DNA of 64,000 nt from Unio delphinus (lineage: Eukaryota > Mollusca > Bivalvia > Unionida > Unionidae), in assembly GCA_029339505.1 (NCBI GenBank), contig JAQISU010000108.1:19462501-19526500 (forward strand), in the 5' to 3' direction. The first letter of the stretch is position 1. Each line of letters opens with the position of its first letter. Shown here one piece after another: positions 13,577-27,234 of the stretch. The notes below the pieces were generated by a model. It saw only the letters and a program-made list of their open reading frames with translations, did no database searches and was not told where the DNA came from. The position numbers were made by a program, and so were the translations under genes.

Positions 13577-13760
13577 CAACGTTATCCTAGAACTAGCGGT
13601 GGTTGCAGGTCTCCGCCCAGCTTACTTATTTTATTTTATCAGTAACTGCGCACGGTTATCCTAGAACTAGCGGTGATCACCGCCCATTATAATCAGTATA
13701 TTGTGTCAGTAATATATGAACGGTTATCCTTGAACCTAAGGTGTTCCCAGGTCCGTCACA
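13577..13760. repeat. ~80 bp tandem repeat, three diverged copies
   Basis: Each copy holds GTTATCCTAGAACTAGCGGT followed by a CCGCCC- or GTCCG-containing segment and TATTTTATCAGTAA-like spacer. Confidence 0.75.
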
Positions 13761-14585
13761 CCATACTGATATATTTCTAATCAGAAATGCTTTCACGGAT
13801 AGAAAAAAATAATCTCGAGTTGAAAGTGTGGTCTCTAAAAAAGACAACCAAAACATGACATTGTTCATCATACATTAACGTATGTTTGCAATTTTCAGCA
13901 GATACAAACATTTTTTTATCCCGTATTATATGTTCTAATTGAGATGATGATGAAATATTCTAAAAGTAGGTAGTCAGAGATTTATGTTCAGAGATGAAAA
14001 CTTTTTGTACTAGCTAGATGATATTGATTAGCATTATATAATATTTTGCTAATAAAAGAACCGATATTGTTGGCATTGATTCTTTCCAAAAATAGCACAT
14101 CTAAATAAGACATAATGCGTTAGATAAACTTATGTAAGTGCATTCCTCTGAAACTATATGACGTAAATGTCTAGGCTAGATTAATAAGCTTAACTGCATT
14201 CCACATACAATCACATAACAATTAAAACTCCAATATGACATGCTTTTTAATGTCCCTAAACTTTCCATGTCTCTCTTGGATAAAGACTGACACAAACGAT
14301 AAACGAAACAGAACAAATTAATTTTAATTATTTCCTTATATTAGTGCCTGTATGAGAAACAAATTAAACGAAAATATGAGTACATTTAGAGAAATTCATT
14401 CTATTCGTTACTGAAAGATTTTGTTCAATCAGTGCATTTATATCAACTTATTGGTGAAGCATTTAAAAAAAATAAGTTTATTTTATTTTGTTGATAACGC
14501 AGTTTGACAAGCTCTATTACTTTATTTTGTGCTTTTTTCTAGGTATATGTTCACATATATAAACATGATATATATCTGTAAAGTT
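13761..14585. other. AT-rich noncoding DNA
   Basis: No gene, repeat or signal recognised. Confidence 0.5.
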
Positions 14586-14589
14586 AGTC

Positions 14590-15560
14590 TGTGCATGGTT
14601 CATTGATGATATGGTACAAAGATGATATGGTACAATGATGATATGGTACAATTATCATATATTTGTACATGCTATATATCTGTAATGTTGGTCTTTGCAT
14701 GGTACAATGATCATATATTTTTCCAAGGTATATATCTGTAAAGTTGGGCTTTGCATGGTACAATGATGATATGGTACAATAACGAAATGGTACTATGATA
14801 TGGTACAATTATCATATATTTTTACATGCTATACATCTGCAATGTTGGTCTTTGCATGGTACAATGATGATACGGTACAATAACGAAATGGTACTATGAT
14901 ATGGTACAATTATCATATATTTTTACATGCTATACATCTGTAATGTTGGTCTTTGCATGGTACAATGGTGATATATTTTTACAAGGTATATTTCTGTAAT
15001 GTTGGGCTTTGCATGGTACAATGATGATATGGTACAATAACGAAATGGTACTATGATATGGTACAATGATCATATATTTGTACATGTTATATCTCTGTAA
15101 TATTAGCTGTTGAATGGTACAATGATCATATTTTTGTAAATGTTCTATCGCTGTATAATTGGTATTTGCATGGTACAATGTATATATATGTAATGTTGGT
15201 CTTTGTATGGTGCAATGCTGATATGGTACAATGATGATATATGTGTACATGTTATATTGCTGTAATGTTGGTCTTTACATAATACAATCTTTATATGGTA
15301 TAATTATCATTTATTTCTAAGTGCTATATCGCTGTAATGTTGGTATTTACATGGTACAATGATCATATGGTACAATGATGATTTATTTGTACCTGCTATA
15401 TCGCTGCAATGTTGGATTTTAAATTGGTACAATTATCATATGGGACAATGATCATATGGTACAATGATGATACATTTGTACATGTTATATCGCTGTAATA
15501 AGGGTCTTTACATGGTACACTGATCATATGGTACAATGATCATATATTTGTACATGTTAT
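14590..15560. repeat. Complex minisatellite with ATGGTACAATGATCATAT core
   Basis: Two nested levels of repetition. Short units of 16-17 bp (ATGGTACAATGATGAT) alternate with a ~60-70 bp unit containing TACATGCTATA and TGTAATGTTGGTCTTTGCAT. About ten higher-order units degrade towards both ends. Minus-strand frames of 74 and 106 codons run through it and repeat the same peptide; they are not genes. Confidence 0.9.
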
Positions 15561-18300
15561 CAAGCATTACTCTATGTATTCGTTAGGAAGATTGATAATG
15601 TATTTTTACACGTATAGTTGTAGTATTTTTTATATACATTTAATTTGTGTTAATTATTGCGTTTCTCTCTGTTATGTGTAACTATTTTGTGTAATTAACC
15701 TTAGTCCAAAATCAAGGTGATGGTCTACCTGACTAGAGACACTTAGTTTATAAACAACATAATACAAAGACAATATAATCTCTATAATTATATTGTAAAC
15801 ATGTAGATAATTGTTAATGAAGGTAAATATGTTCTATTTGATCTCTGTTTATGACGTGGGCTTACAACCCGATTTTTTCCAAATTGGTTGAAATAGTTTC
15901 ATGTCATAGAAACTGACCTTTAATCCAGCCTTGCTAATGTGTCTTCGTTTTAAATACCTATGTGATTTACCTGAAAACATTATTGATTCCTACCTCAAAA
16001 TCCGACGTGGAACCAGTCGTACTGTTGTACTCGGGTTTCAATTTGGAAGGATTCGTTTGTGTGTTGTTCAAATTATTATTCACCGGAAGTACAAAGTGCC
16101 TAATACTGTTCTCTGATTAATCGTTACTTTAAATTATTCAGCCATTTTCCTGATTATATTTTTTTAAAGGTTACATCAGGAATGTTGTTATATCGCCGCA
16201 TTCCAGGTCATTTGTAAATTAGTACATTTGAAATTACATACACACCAACACATTCAATATTATAATTAGTTGAAATCAAAATAGAAATCCGTACATTGTG
16301 ACTTCTGATAGACATGTTAGGACTATTTGAGGTTTAAATGATACTAATATACTTTTCTATATTACACTTTGTGTTCTAATGAAATAACTTCTTTGTTTAA
16401 GTGTTACTTTATTTGTTGGTTTTTGTTATTTACTCGTGTTTAAGACAAAAGAGTTGTAACAGTGTCTTTCCAGGTCGTTTGTTTACATATTGTGACATGT
16501 TATATCGCTGTAACCGATATGTGCTAGGTCGATTGATCACAAAGTTTGACATATTGCAGTATAATACCGTTATTTATGTATTTGCGATGTAAGTTGATCA
16601 ATTTTTCTTCCAGCTAAACTTTCGCCTAACGGGGTCTATGTAAGTCCTTGTGAGATGTGTCAACAAAAACAAACGATCTAATCACCGTGACATCTGTGAT
16701 CACCGTGACATCTGTCATCACCGTGACATCTGATTACCGTAGCAACTGTGACCCCCCTGACTTAGGCAAAAAGTTGTGGACAATTATCATTAAAGTAATA
16801 ATGCATATTGCTTGTGTTGACGAAACAAGAACGGTTTGTTGTTTCAAATAGTAATTCTAATAATGAGGACTTCGTACAACTCATGATATTTAAAAGCGCT
16901 AAGATACAACACAAAATAAACTTAACTTAATCTGCTTGTCTCTATTAAACTCGCATATTATGCGACACGTCTTATATTTACGAAATATTTCTATTCCATT
17001 ATTCAGGTAAGACCAGCTCTATTAAGAGAGGGTTCGATACATTTCTTACATTCTGTCACGAGTAAAGTTGCTGTGTAAGACCAATGGCATGCATACATAT
17101 AGTGTCCGGTGGAAACAGAGAATAATCTGTAGCATACATTCAATTGAATTAATTGAATGATTAACTAATTTGCTTTATACGTGCTGGCTAACTTTCTGTT
17201 AGTATTTTAAATATACATAATTTCTTTTGAAACACACAATAACGTTTTAACGATGAGACTATTCAAAGCGGGTGTCTAGTAAATAAGCGACATGCAGCGC
17301 ATCCCTTCTAGACAGCATCAAAGTGAAATATCGATCTGTTTCTCTAATATTCCCGAGCTCCTCATGTCACAGCTTCCTCATTTAGATTATTTCAACGATA
17401 CAACTCTCTGCCAAGTGACGAAGGCCGCAGGAATAAAGGCAATAGACACAAGGCGCATGATTACAAGAATGTCGGGCTAATCCTGTTTATTGACTACTGT
17501 TATTACGTTGATTGATAAATTGTGTCGATCACCATTGCATTCTAAAGCTCACCTGTGAGGAGGAATAAAAATATTTGATAAATATAATACCTGTCGCACA
17601 TATGCGGGTTTCATAGAAACAAGGGAATTACTTAAGTTAATTTTGTGAAATACACAGAACGAACTGCTGAATATATTGTATGGTGTCTTAGTGACGACCA
17701 TATGACATGATTAAGAAAATCAAAAGGTTTAAATAAATTCATCATATTGCATATTCATGGTAAGACCAACGATAGTGTCCAATTCATATCGATAACCTTG
17801 GAGGATAATGTCATCATAAATATCAAAGTGATACACAAAAATTCATTCGGAGTATATACAGTCAGTAATGTATCAGCTAGTACAAAAACTAATGTTTAAG
17901 CAGTTGATTATTTCCCATTGGAAAATAATTTCGAGTTACCAAAGTCCGAAAGATGATTCAGAAAGAGTCCACGAATTCCATTCATTATATTGTATTTGTA
18001 GAATTTATTTCAACACAAGGTGTTCCCGGTTTTAAGATGAGTTTTCTTTTGCAAGAGTGGGGTAGCTTAGAAATTATTCCTGAGACGATGGTTACATTAA
18101 TATTCTTGTGCACGGCTTTTGATAACTAATAGCATGTTCTAAAGAAAAGTCTTTTGAGGACCGCTTGGTTATTTTGATATATCTTGCCAGGCCAGGAACC
18201 AATGAATTGTATTACACATGATGTTCAAGGCTTTGTTTGTACCAGCATTTCAGCGTAGACTTTAGAATGTTATTGTCCTGAATCCTTAAAAAGTTTTATT
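15561..18300. other. Noncoding interval, no gene seen
   Basis: 2.7 kb of AT-rich DNA with isolated frames under 65 codons. Contains only the small 18 bp repeat listed at 16,678-16,745. Confidence 0.5.
16678..16745. repeat. 18 bp tandem repeat, about four copies
   Basis: Core ATCACCGTGACATCTGTG, the last copy degenerate. Confidence 0.9.
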
Positions 18301-18517
18301 ATGCCAATGTTTACGAGGAAGGGAACGGTTGTTCGAAAGGGTCGAGGATCGGGCCGACGACAATCAACTAGGAGACCATATACCTCCACAAACGGCACAT
18401 ATGCTTCTGCGAGACCTTTAAGGAACGTCATTGGGAGTAAGTCGCCGTTATCAAAACCAGTTACTACACCGGAAGTCAAACCGTCGCCTGCAAAAAGTGT
18501 TACGAGCACGAGTGTGG
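18301..18517 (+). CDS. Possible exon: basic Ser/Thr/Lys-rich N-terminus
   Basis: From ATG 18,301 an open frame encodes a basic, Ser/Thr/Pro/Lys-rich disordered sequence (starts MPMFTRKGTVVRKGRGSGRR). A good donor-like site GTGGTAAGTGT follows at about 18,517, and the frame closes 50 bp into the putative intron. A second donor-like GTAAGT at 18,751 could end a short exon beginning after CAACAG at 18,695. This could be a 5' exon of a host gene or chance; no family was recognised and no downstream exon was found. Confidence 0.25.
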
Positions 18518-20030
18518 TAAGTGTACCTTTTGTATATCCAAATATTTCGTGTAAGAGACTGGCTAGTTAAGTAAATAATTTGTCATTTTGGTTGGGTACA
18601 TTCGATTGAAATGGCCGTGGCATATGTAGACTGTATCTAACATTCGCCCATGGAACATTTAATGAAAATGTCATACAACTTTGAAAAACTCAACAGAGTC
18701 TTTGAGACTTTCCTTTTGGAAACTCTTCATACGCCAGGCAGCCTTACTGGTAAGTGATCTATTTCTTTTATTTCCAAAATATCACTTTCATACAAAGAAG
18801 AAAACAAACAACAACAACAACAAACAAACAAAAATCACAAGCACAAAAATGTCTACAAATACGATAACATACATCATAAGAAATCTTGATTTCATTAAAC
18901 CAGTGACAAACATCGGTTTCAGTTCGATCGGACGCATGACCTCAACTACTGTTGCCAAACATGTAAAATGACTAAAGTAAAACACATTCATAACAAGTTC
19001 ACAACATAGTACTGAGTAATCCGCAGCAGTCCGACTGACATTTGTCAAAATGATCCTGGCAATTTCTGCTTTGTTTAATGCCCTGATTACAATGACATTT
19101 TAAGGTATTTTGAGCCCTTTATATAAAGTTCATGTTCCGGACACTCAGTATGTTTAGCAATTTATTTTAAGATAATGTTCCCGACACCCATATTAGAAAT
19201 CAGGATGCCAAAGTAACGAAATATTTCTAATATGAAGATGTAATAGAAATCCTTTAAAGAAAGCAGTTTTGACTTGCCCATGTGCCGAACAATTTCTTTT
19301 TGTAAATGTACCCGTTACGTAAATGTTCGTTTTTGTTTTTACTTGTTTTATTTCCTTACATGCCGTGAGTTCTGCAAGACAGTCATTTTGTAATGTACCT
19401 TGTACAGTATAGTAGCCTATGGTGTACCTCACAAAACGTTTGGTTTCGTTAAAATTTGGCATGTTTATTAAAAAAATAAACATATTTATCTTTGAGAGAA
19501 GGATAATGTTTAATGTTTTAACAATGTAATTGTCACAAAGATCTTATTTTGTAAACATTTGGAATCTTCTAGAACTTCCATTAGATGATAAAAATTTGTT
19601 TTAAAAATGCAAATTGTGACCTAGTTCAGGTAGAGGAGCATACAGTGTTGTTGGCGGGAAAAAGACATTTGTTCCTGCATTACCACCTGTAGCAGAAATT
19701 GTTGTCTCATATTTGATTTAGGCTGGAATATATTTATTTAAATTATTTATTTACTGGAAATAAAAAGTCCTCGTCTAAAATCGTATTCCGGTAGAAACAA
19801 CGGAGCCATGGATTGAGAGTGAAATCCAGACATGTTTATATTCTTAGATACTAGTGTAGTGATTAAACACAAGTCTTTTGACACATCATTACTATCCAGA
19901 CCACCAGATGCACATCAACGCATCTAGCGTTGAATTTAGTTCGGAATAAAAGCAAAATACTTTATAACTTTAATCATTAAGACCTATGATTTGGAATTTA
20001 AATTGCAAAGATATACTTAATTTCATTATA
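18518..20030. other. Noncoding interval
   Basis: Apart from the splice-like sites mentioned with the exon candidate and a CAA-rich run near 18,805, nothing was recognised. Confidence 0.45.
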
Positions 20031-20034
20031 TTTT

Positions 20035-20250
20035 AACATATGGTTTGTTGAATTTTAGAAAAAAAAAAACGTCTTGGTTTGTTGAATTTTAGAAAGAAAA
20101 AAAAACGTCTTAGTTTGTTGAATTTTAGAAAAAAAAAACGTCTTGGTTTGTTGAATTTTAGAAAAAAAAAACGTCTTGGTTTGTTGAATTTTAGAAAAAA
20201 AAAAAACGTCTTGGTTTGTTGAATTTTAGAAAAAAAACGTCTTGGTTTTC
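20035..20250. repeat. ~34 bp tandem repeat with A-tract, six copies
   Basis: Unit GTTTGTTGAATTTTAGAAA followed by a variable A-run and ACGTCTTG. A-run length varies between copies, as expected of slippage. Confidence 0.95.
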
Positions 20251-20759
20251 GCTCATTTATGTTACGTTGCTTAAGACTCTATAGTCGTAACAATATTTTT
20301 ATTCATTCTGAACATTACTTATTTATAGATTTGTGATCGAACATTTAGGATTATTTTGGATTTAAGTAACACTATTGTAACGTCTTTTCAAATCAGTACT
20401 TTTTGTTTTGTAGGGGAATACATTGTCTCATGAATGTTACAAAACTTGTTGGTGTCGCCTGTCATCCCTTGCTTAGATTTTAAGATTGAATAGTTGTCTT
20501 ACTTGCAAAGAAGATTTTGCCATATGTCTTGTTTGAAGAGTAATTTTGTATACATTTCTTTGCGAATGAAGTGGTGGCACTGTTCGAAATAGGACAGAGG
20601 AGTCTTATGCGGTAGCACATAGAAGACAGTTCTATAATCACATAAAATAATTAAGATAGAAGCTGAAGTTAAATGGATTACAGGAAGGATATCTAAATAT
20701 TACCAAGGTTGCCTTGTAATTGTGTATTCACGTTCCATAATAATCCCATTGAAGAAATT

Positions 20760-21180
20760 AGGCGGAATGGAAGAACGCAACATATGTATTTAAACGTAAA
20801 TAATGGAAGAACGCAATGCTTGTACTTAAACCTAAAGACTAATTTGACTTTATGAACGCAGCATATTTACTTAAACGTAAATAATGATTGGAATGGACGA
20901 ACGCAACGTATGCACTTAAACGTAAATACTAATTTAAATGGAGGAAGTAGCGTATGTACTTTAATCGTAAATAAAAAAATTGAATGAAAAAGCGCAAGGC
21001 ATGTACTTAAACGTAAATGAATGTAATTGTGTATACACAAACACTCATCGAATGTAGTTAAACGTAAGTGACAAATTGAATGAAAGAACGCAGCGTATAT
21101 ATGTAAACGTAAATAAAAGATGGAATGGAAGAAAGCAACGTATATACTTAAACGTAAATATAAATCGGAATAGAAGTTAA
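20760..21180. repeat. ~45-50 bp minisatellite, about eight copies
   Basis: Units share GAACGCAACGTATGTACTTA and AAACGTAAATA. The long minus-strand frame at 20,867-21,220 only reads the repeat. Confidence 0.85.
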
Positions 21181-21646
21181 ATTTTGAGTATGGCTTTTGA
21201 ACACTTTCAGAAAATTGCAATTTACGGATGCAGTATTCAGTATTTGTTACCTTTTTCTAAGTGTATTAAACAGTATTTAACAATGGGAATACTCTTCTAT
21301 GATTCGAATAAAAATCTACACAATGAACAGCGACGATTAGAGCATATTCTTCTCTCCTACGTTTGACAATAATGCTTAGTCTTTTTAAACATTAACCGAC
21401 ATCTCACTCTTGATATCTTGTTTTAAATAGATTACTTGACTACTTCTGGGTCTATTGCCATTTATATTCTTCAACAGTGTTTCTAACATACACATTAATT
21501 AAACATATCCGAGCTCGACACAAAACGCAACTACAGACCGTTTTCGGTCCGTAGTAGTTTAGTTGGTAAAGCTTCGGTTTCGTATACTAAAGTAGCGGGT
21601 TTTATAAACGTCCATGTCAGTTTTAGTTAGCGTGTCTTTGAAAACA
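21181..21646. other. AT-rich noncoding DNA
   Basis: Spacer between a minisatellite and a LINE fragment. Nothing recognised. Confidence 0.45.
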
Positions 21647-22620
21647 TCACTTTGCTCCCATTTCCACAGCCAATAGCCAAAACTGTGTTAAAATGCCGAG
21701 AACGCAGCCCTGCTTCACACCGCTGTTAACTGGGACGAAGGTTGATGAAGATCCATCATACAAAACTGTTCCCTTCATATCTGCATGGAAAGAGAGTATC
21801 ATACTGCAGAGTATTGAGGGGCAAGCGATCTTACTGAGAACTTCAAAAAGGCCCTTCTTGTTGACTAAGTCAAAGGCCTTGGTGAGGTCGATGAACATCA
21901 TGTAGAGTGGTTGACCTTGCTCTCTGCTCTTCTCTTGGAGTTGTCGTAAAGAGAAGATCATGTATGTTGTCGACCTGCCTGTTCTCAAGCCGCACTGGGA
22001 TTCTGGGTACACGCGGTCTGCCAGCAACTGCAGAATGTTTAATATGATGCGGACATACACTTTACCAAGGATGCTCAGAAGCGAGATCCCTCTGTAATTA
22101 TTACAGTCACTGCGGTCGCCCTTGTTGTTGTAACTGGTCACAATTGTGGCATCACGCATGTCTTGGGGTACTGCTTAGTCCTCCCAGCAGAGTAATTCGT
22201 GCAGTGGTTGGAGCAGTTTTGGTTTCCCACATTTGATAGCTTCGGGCGGGATGCTCTCACTACCTGGTGCGTTGTCATTTGGGAGGAAGTCAATTGCTTT
22301 GCTGACCTCTTCTAAGGTTGGCACTTTGTCGAGCTCCTTCATGATGGGAAGGTTCTTTTTGCTACTGAGGGCTGCTTCCGTGACTTATGTTTCACGGGAG
22401 TATAGCTCTGAGTAGTGCTCCACCCATCTGGGCATCTGTTGCCCTCTGTCTGTGATCTTCTCTCCCATCATAGATTTCAGCAGAACGACCCCTTTCACTG
22501 TAGAGCCTAGAGCTTTCTTGATGCCTCTGTACATACCTTTGATTTTTCCGGACTCGGCACTGCGCTGGATTCCTTCACACAGTTGCTGCTAGTACTCGTT
22601 CGCGTATATGTTATCAGGTA
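21647..22620 (-). mobile_element. Non-LTR retrotransposon (LINE) reverse transcriptase fragment
   Basis: The minus strand encodes the linker and first half of a LINE reverse transcriptase. In order: WVEHYSELYS and a SKAIDFLPNDNAPG segment (about 22,420-22,250), a frame-preserving stop near 22,175, then a 170-codon open frame with CNNYRGISLLSILGKVY (fingers), the MMFIDLTKAFDLV block holding the first catalytic Asp, and SGVKQGCVLG. It stops just before the YxDD catalytic box: the sequence changes abruptly at about 21,695, so the copy is truncated at its 3' side. A further stop lies near 22,387. The family copies RNA by target-primed reverse transcription; this copy is dead. Confidence 0.92.
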
Positions 22621-23520
22621 TATCAGAGTATTGGAGTAACACATCAGAGTATTGGAGTAACATAAAAGTATTGGAGTGTCACATCAAAGTATTGGAGAGT
22701 CACATCAAAGTATTGGAGTGTCACATCAAAGTATTGGAGTGTCACATCAAAGTATTGGAGTGTCACATTATATTACTGGAGTAAGATATCCGAATATTTG
22801 AATAACATCCAAGTATTGGAGTGTCACATACAAGTATTGGAGTGTCACATCATAGTATTGCAGTAACACATCAGACTATTTGAATACCATCAAAGTATTG
22901 GAGTGTTACATCATAGGATTGGATAAACACATCTGAATATTGGAATAACATCAACGTTTTGGAGTGTTACATCAGAGTATTGGAGTGTCACATCATAGTA
23001 TTGGAGTAATATATCCAGGTATTGGAGCAACATCAAATTATTGGAGTGTCACATCCGATTATTAGGACAACACCTCAACGTGTTTGGGATATCTCATAAA
23101 AGTGCTGTAGTATCTCATCATATCATCAGAGTAACACATCAGAGTGTGTTGGAGTGTCACATCAGAGTGTTGGAGTGTTGCGTCAGAGTATTGGAGTGTC
23201 AAATCATATTATTGGAGTAATACATCCAGGTATTGGAGTAACATCAAATTATTGGAGTGTTACATCCGATTATTAAGGCAACACATCAACGTGTTTGGGA
23301 TATCTCATAAAAATGCTGCAGTATCTCATCATATCATCGGAGTAACACATCAGTGTTGGAGTGTCACATCAGAGTGCTGGAGAAATACATCATATATTAA
23401 AGTAATACATCCGAGCAATGAGGCAAGACATTAAACTATTAGAGTAAAATAACTGTGTACTGGTGTAACACTTCAGAGTAAAGGGTGACACATCCGATTA
23501 ACAATGTATCACATCAAATT
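22615..23520. repeat. 21 bp minisatellite (core ATTGGAGTGTCACATCA)
   Basis: About 40 units of roughly 21 bp built on ACATCAAAGTATTGGAGTGT, starting exactly at the broken end of the LINE fragment and becoming degenerate to the right. A ~190 bp higher-order duplication is visible (around 22,990-23,110 and 23,200-23,330). Confidence 0.93.
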
Positions 23521-24178
23521 ATTTGAGTAGACATTCTGCCAACAAGTTTAGCTTGAACAATTGCAAAGGTTACTGAAACTGAGGATTGCTAGAATTCTTC
23601 TCCAAGTACATGATGTGCCAGGTGTTGTCTAATACTAGAACTTCTATTCATATGAGAAAATTATGTAAATCATGAGTTTTATTTATGAAATGATTTTTCA
23701 TTATAATACCGAGAATTTAATTTTTGGCATCTAAACCATATGGAAGCATATTTAAATTATGCATGACGTTTATCGCTTAATGTATCTCAAGCTGCATTTG
23801 TTTCACAATCCTTATTCAATGTATAAGCTGACACAGGATTTAACTGGAGTCGGTAGAAAATGTGTTTGTGCGGAGTTGTTTCAAGAATAGACTTTGTTGC
23901 TAGGTATAACAGAACTTGCAAGTAAAATTAATACAAACAAAGATGACTAGAATGACTTGAATTAGCTACTTGAATATTTTTCGTCATCGAAATAATGGTT
24001 TGTTCGTAAAATATACGTTTTATGTAGTGTACCTAGAGCTGGCGAATAGTATGACTTCAGCTGTGAGAACAAAGTCAGTGTGAATAAGAGGTGATCGATT
24101 AGGTAGTGCAGTCTAGAGAGTTAGAAAGAAAGTGTTTGCCATCGCTGTTTTGACCAAGGAATAATACTAATTATTAGA

Positions 24179-24179
<1 letters not shown>
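23521..24179. other. AT-rich noncoding DNA
   Basis: Nothing recognised. Confidence 0.45.
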
Positions 24180-24214
<35 letters not shown>

Positions 24215-24240
24215 ATTATTATTATTACTATTAATTATTA
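24175..24240. repeat. (ATT)n microsatellite
   Basis: About 20 ATT units with a few interruptions. Confidence 0.95.
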
Positions 24241-24439
24241 GATAATTGGTAAGATTATGAATTGTTGTTAAAACTGGTACGCTTTATTTCTTAGCCTAAT
24301 ATGCATGACCAATGAGACGTGCTATGCAAGTTAAAAATGGCACGGAGATAACCAGTTGTCTCGATCCATGTCGATTTTCAGATCAAGCAGCAAGTGTGTT
24401 GTTTTCGTACTTGGGCATGTAATAAACTTCTGATCGGAT

Positions 24440-25065
24440 GACGTAGATTTGGTATTGTATATCAAACGTAAAATTACTTGGTATTCTATACCTAAGCGTA
24501 TAATTACTTGGTATTGTATATCTAAGCGTAAAATTACTTGTTATTCTATACCCAAGCATATAATTACTTGGTATTCTATACCCAAGCGCATTATTTACTC
24601 GAGATTCTAAACCTAAGGGTATACTTACTTCGTGTTCTATAATTAAAAGTAGAATCAGTGTTACATAACTAAACGAAGTGGACTTACATCGTGAACTGCA
24701 ACTAAAATTCAAATTACTTGTTGTATTGTACCTAAACGTAGAATCGGTTGGTACTTTATACCTGGTAGGATCGCTTCATGTATTGTATATATCGGGGAAT
24801 CTTTAGGTCTTCTATACCTAATCGTGGACTCTCTAGTTGTTTCGTTGAATCTCTAGGTGTTATATACCTTTTCGTGAAATCTCTAGGTGTTCTATACCTA
24901 ATCGTGGAATTTATAGGTGTTCTTTACATAATCATTGACTATATACATGTTCTTTCCTAATCGGGGAAAATGTAAGTGTTCTGTATCTAATTGCAGAATC
25001 TCTAGGCGTTCTGTACCTAAATCTAGAATCAATTTTGTTATGTATAAACGTAGAATTAAATAATC
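24440..25065. repeat. 29-30 bp minisatellite, two sequence families
   Basis: Left half: about ten units around AAATTACTTGGTATTCTATA. Right half: about nine units around CGTGGAATCTCTAGGTGTTC with CTATACCTAAT. The shared TTCTATACCTAA suggests one ancestral repeat that diverged. Confidence 0.88.
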
Positions 25066-25254
25066 AATATATTCAGCAGCTAGCACATGATATATCTTAA
25101 GCAAATGAGACAGTTTTAGCTTCCTAAGGTGAGTGTGTCGGCACGCAATGTATTATGGTACAGATGTGACGGGATTGTGTTTTGTTTGTACCTATTATTA
25201 TACTCATTGACTATACGTTTTTGTTATTCTTTTTGCATTTCAATTCAAAATGTT

Positions 25255-25468
25255 CTGTGTCCTGCATTACAAATGGTCTCAAATATGATCAGAGTAATCA
25301 AGTTTCAATGGTCCTGCATTACAAATGGTCTAAAATATGATCAGAGTAATCAAGGTTCAATGGTCCTGCATTACAAATTGTCTCAAATATGATCAGAGTA
25401 ATCAAGGTTCAATGGTCTTGCATTACAAATGGTCTCAAATATGATCAGAGTAATCAAGTTTCAATGTA
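25255..25468. repeat. 52 bp tandem repeat, four copies
   Basis: Near-perfect units with CCTGCATTACAAATGGTCT and ATGATCAGAGTAATCAAG. The high identity indicates recent expansion. Confidence 0.96.
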
Positions 25469-25629
25469 ACAGCTGTACATGAGTTGGAATGAACTTCGAT
25501 CTAGTTTAAATTTAAAATATTACCCACTTTAAAGTGCTTCCATAAAAATAAACTTAATATTCCCAAGAAAACGTCATCATGGGCTTAAATGAGTATTGAA
25601 TAATATCTTGTATGTTTAGCCATATATAG

Positions 25630-26905
25630 CATAATATAGTGTTTGAGATTTAGCCATTTATATTTTATTACGGTGGTCAAGATTTAGCCATTTATATTTT
25701 ATTACGGTGGTCAAGATTTAGCCATTTATAGTCTATAATGATGGTTACGGTTTAGCCAGAAATATGATATGATAGCGGCTTGGGTTATCCATTCATATTA
25801 TATGATGGTGGTCAAGGTTTATCCGTATTTAGTATATGATGGTGGTCAAGATTTATCCGTATTTAGTATATGATGGTGGTCAAGGTTTATCCGTATTTAG
25901 TATATGATGGTGGTCAAGGTTTATCCGTATTTAGTATATGATGGTGGGCAAGGTTTATCAGTATTTAGTATATGATGGTGGTCAAGGTTTATCTGTATTT
26001 AGTATATGATGGTGGTCAAGGTTTATCCGTATTTAGTATATGATGGTGGTCAAGGTTTATCCGTATTTAGTATATGATGGTAGTTTTTAGCCGTATTTAG
26101 TATATGATGGTGGTCAAGGTTTATCCGTATTTAGTATATGATGGTGGTCAAGGTTTATCCGTATTTAGTATATGATGGTGGTCAAGGTTTATCCGTATTT
26201 AGTATATGATGGTGGTCAAGGTTTATCCGTATTTAGTATATGATGGTGGTCAAGGTTTATCCGTATTTAGTATATGATGGTGGTCAAGGTTTATCCGTAT
26301 TTAGTATATGATGGTGGTCAAGGTTTATCCGTATTTAGCATATGATGGTGGTCAAGGTTTATCTGTATTTAGTATATGATGGTGGTCAAGGTTTATCCGT
26401 ATTTAGTATATGATGGTGGTCAAGGTTTATCCGTATTTAGTATATGATGGTGGTCAAGGTTTATCTGTATTTAGTATATGATGGTGGTCAAGGTTTATCC
26501 GTATTTAGTATATGATGGTGGTCAAGGTTTATCTGTATTTAGTATATGATGGTGGTCAAGGTTTATCCGTATTTAGTATATGATGGTGGTCAAGGTTTAT
26601 CCGTATTTAGTATATGATGGTGGTCAAGGTTTATCTGTATTTAGTATATGATGGTGGTGAAGGTTTATCCGTATTTAGTATATGATGGTGGTCAAGGTTT
26701 ATCCGTATTTAGTATATGATGGTAGTTTTTAGCCGTATTTAGTATATGATGGTGGTCAAGGTTTATCCGTATTTAGTATATGTTTTTCAAGGTTTAACCA
26801 TTTGCAATATACTATGGTGATTAAGGTTTAGCCATTTAGAGAATATGATGGTAGGTTTTAGCCATATATAGTATATCATGGTGGTTTAGGTTTAGCAAAA
26901 TATAT
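25630..26905. repeat. 34 bp minisatellite, about 33 copies
   Basis: Unit core ATGATGGTGGTCAAGGTTTA followed by TCCGTATTTAGTAT. The centre (25,800-26,780) is nearly homogeneous and the edges diverged (GCCATTTATATTTTATTACG variant on the left). A rare shortened variant unit with GGTAGTTTTTAGCC sits at about 26,080 and again at about 26,720. Confidence 0.96.
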
Positions 26906-27234
26906 ATGTGTAGTATATGATTGTGGTATGGTTTCGAATCGTGACATGCCTTGTTTCAGCTTTATCCGAATATAAATAAATCATTTAAAATCATTCATAT
27001 ATATTTTCAATATCAGAGTTTACGGTTTGAGCTGTTTAGATCGATTATCAAAATTCATGTTTAATGCTGCATCTTCATCAGTGGTTAATCGATTAATCTC
27101 TATTAACCAAAACAACGAATAATGAATTTCGAAAAAAATGTAATGGTTTAAAATTTGACCTCTGGGGAAATAAAGTGAATGTTTGTTAGATGGAAGGAAA
27201 GGAATTTCATTTCAATTTAAACAGTTCGGTTAGT

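Noticed and set aside
22615..26905. Regular repeats considered as a CRISPR array
   Set aside because: Units are contiguous with no unique spacers, and the context is eukaryotic; these are minisatellites.
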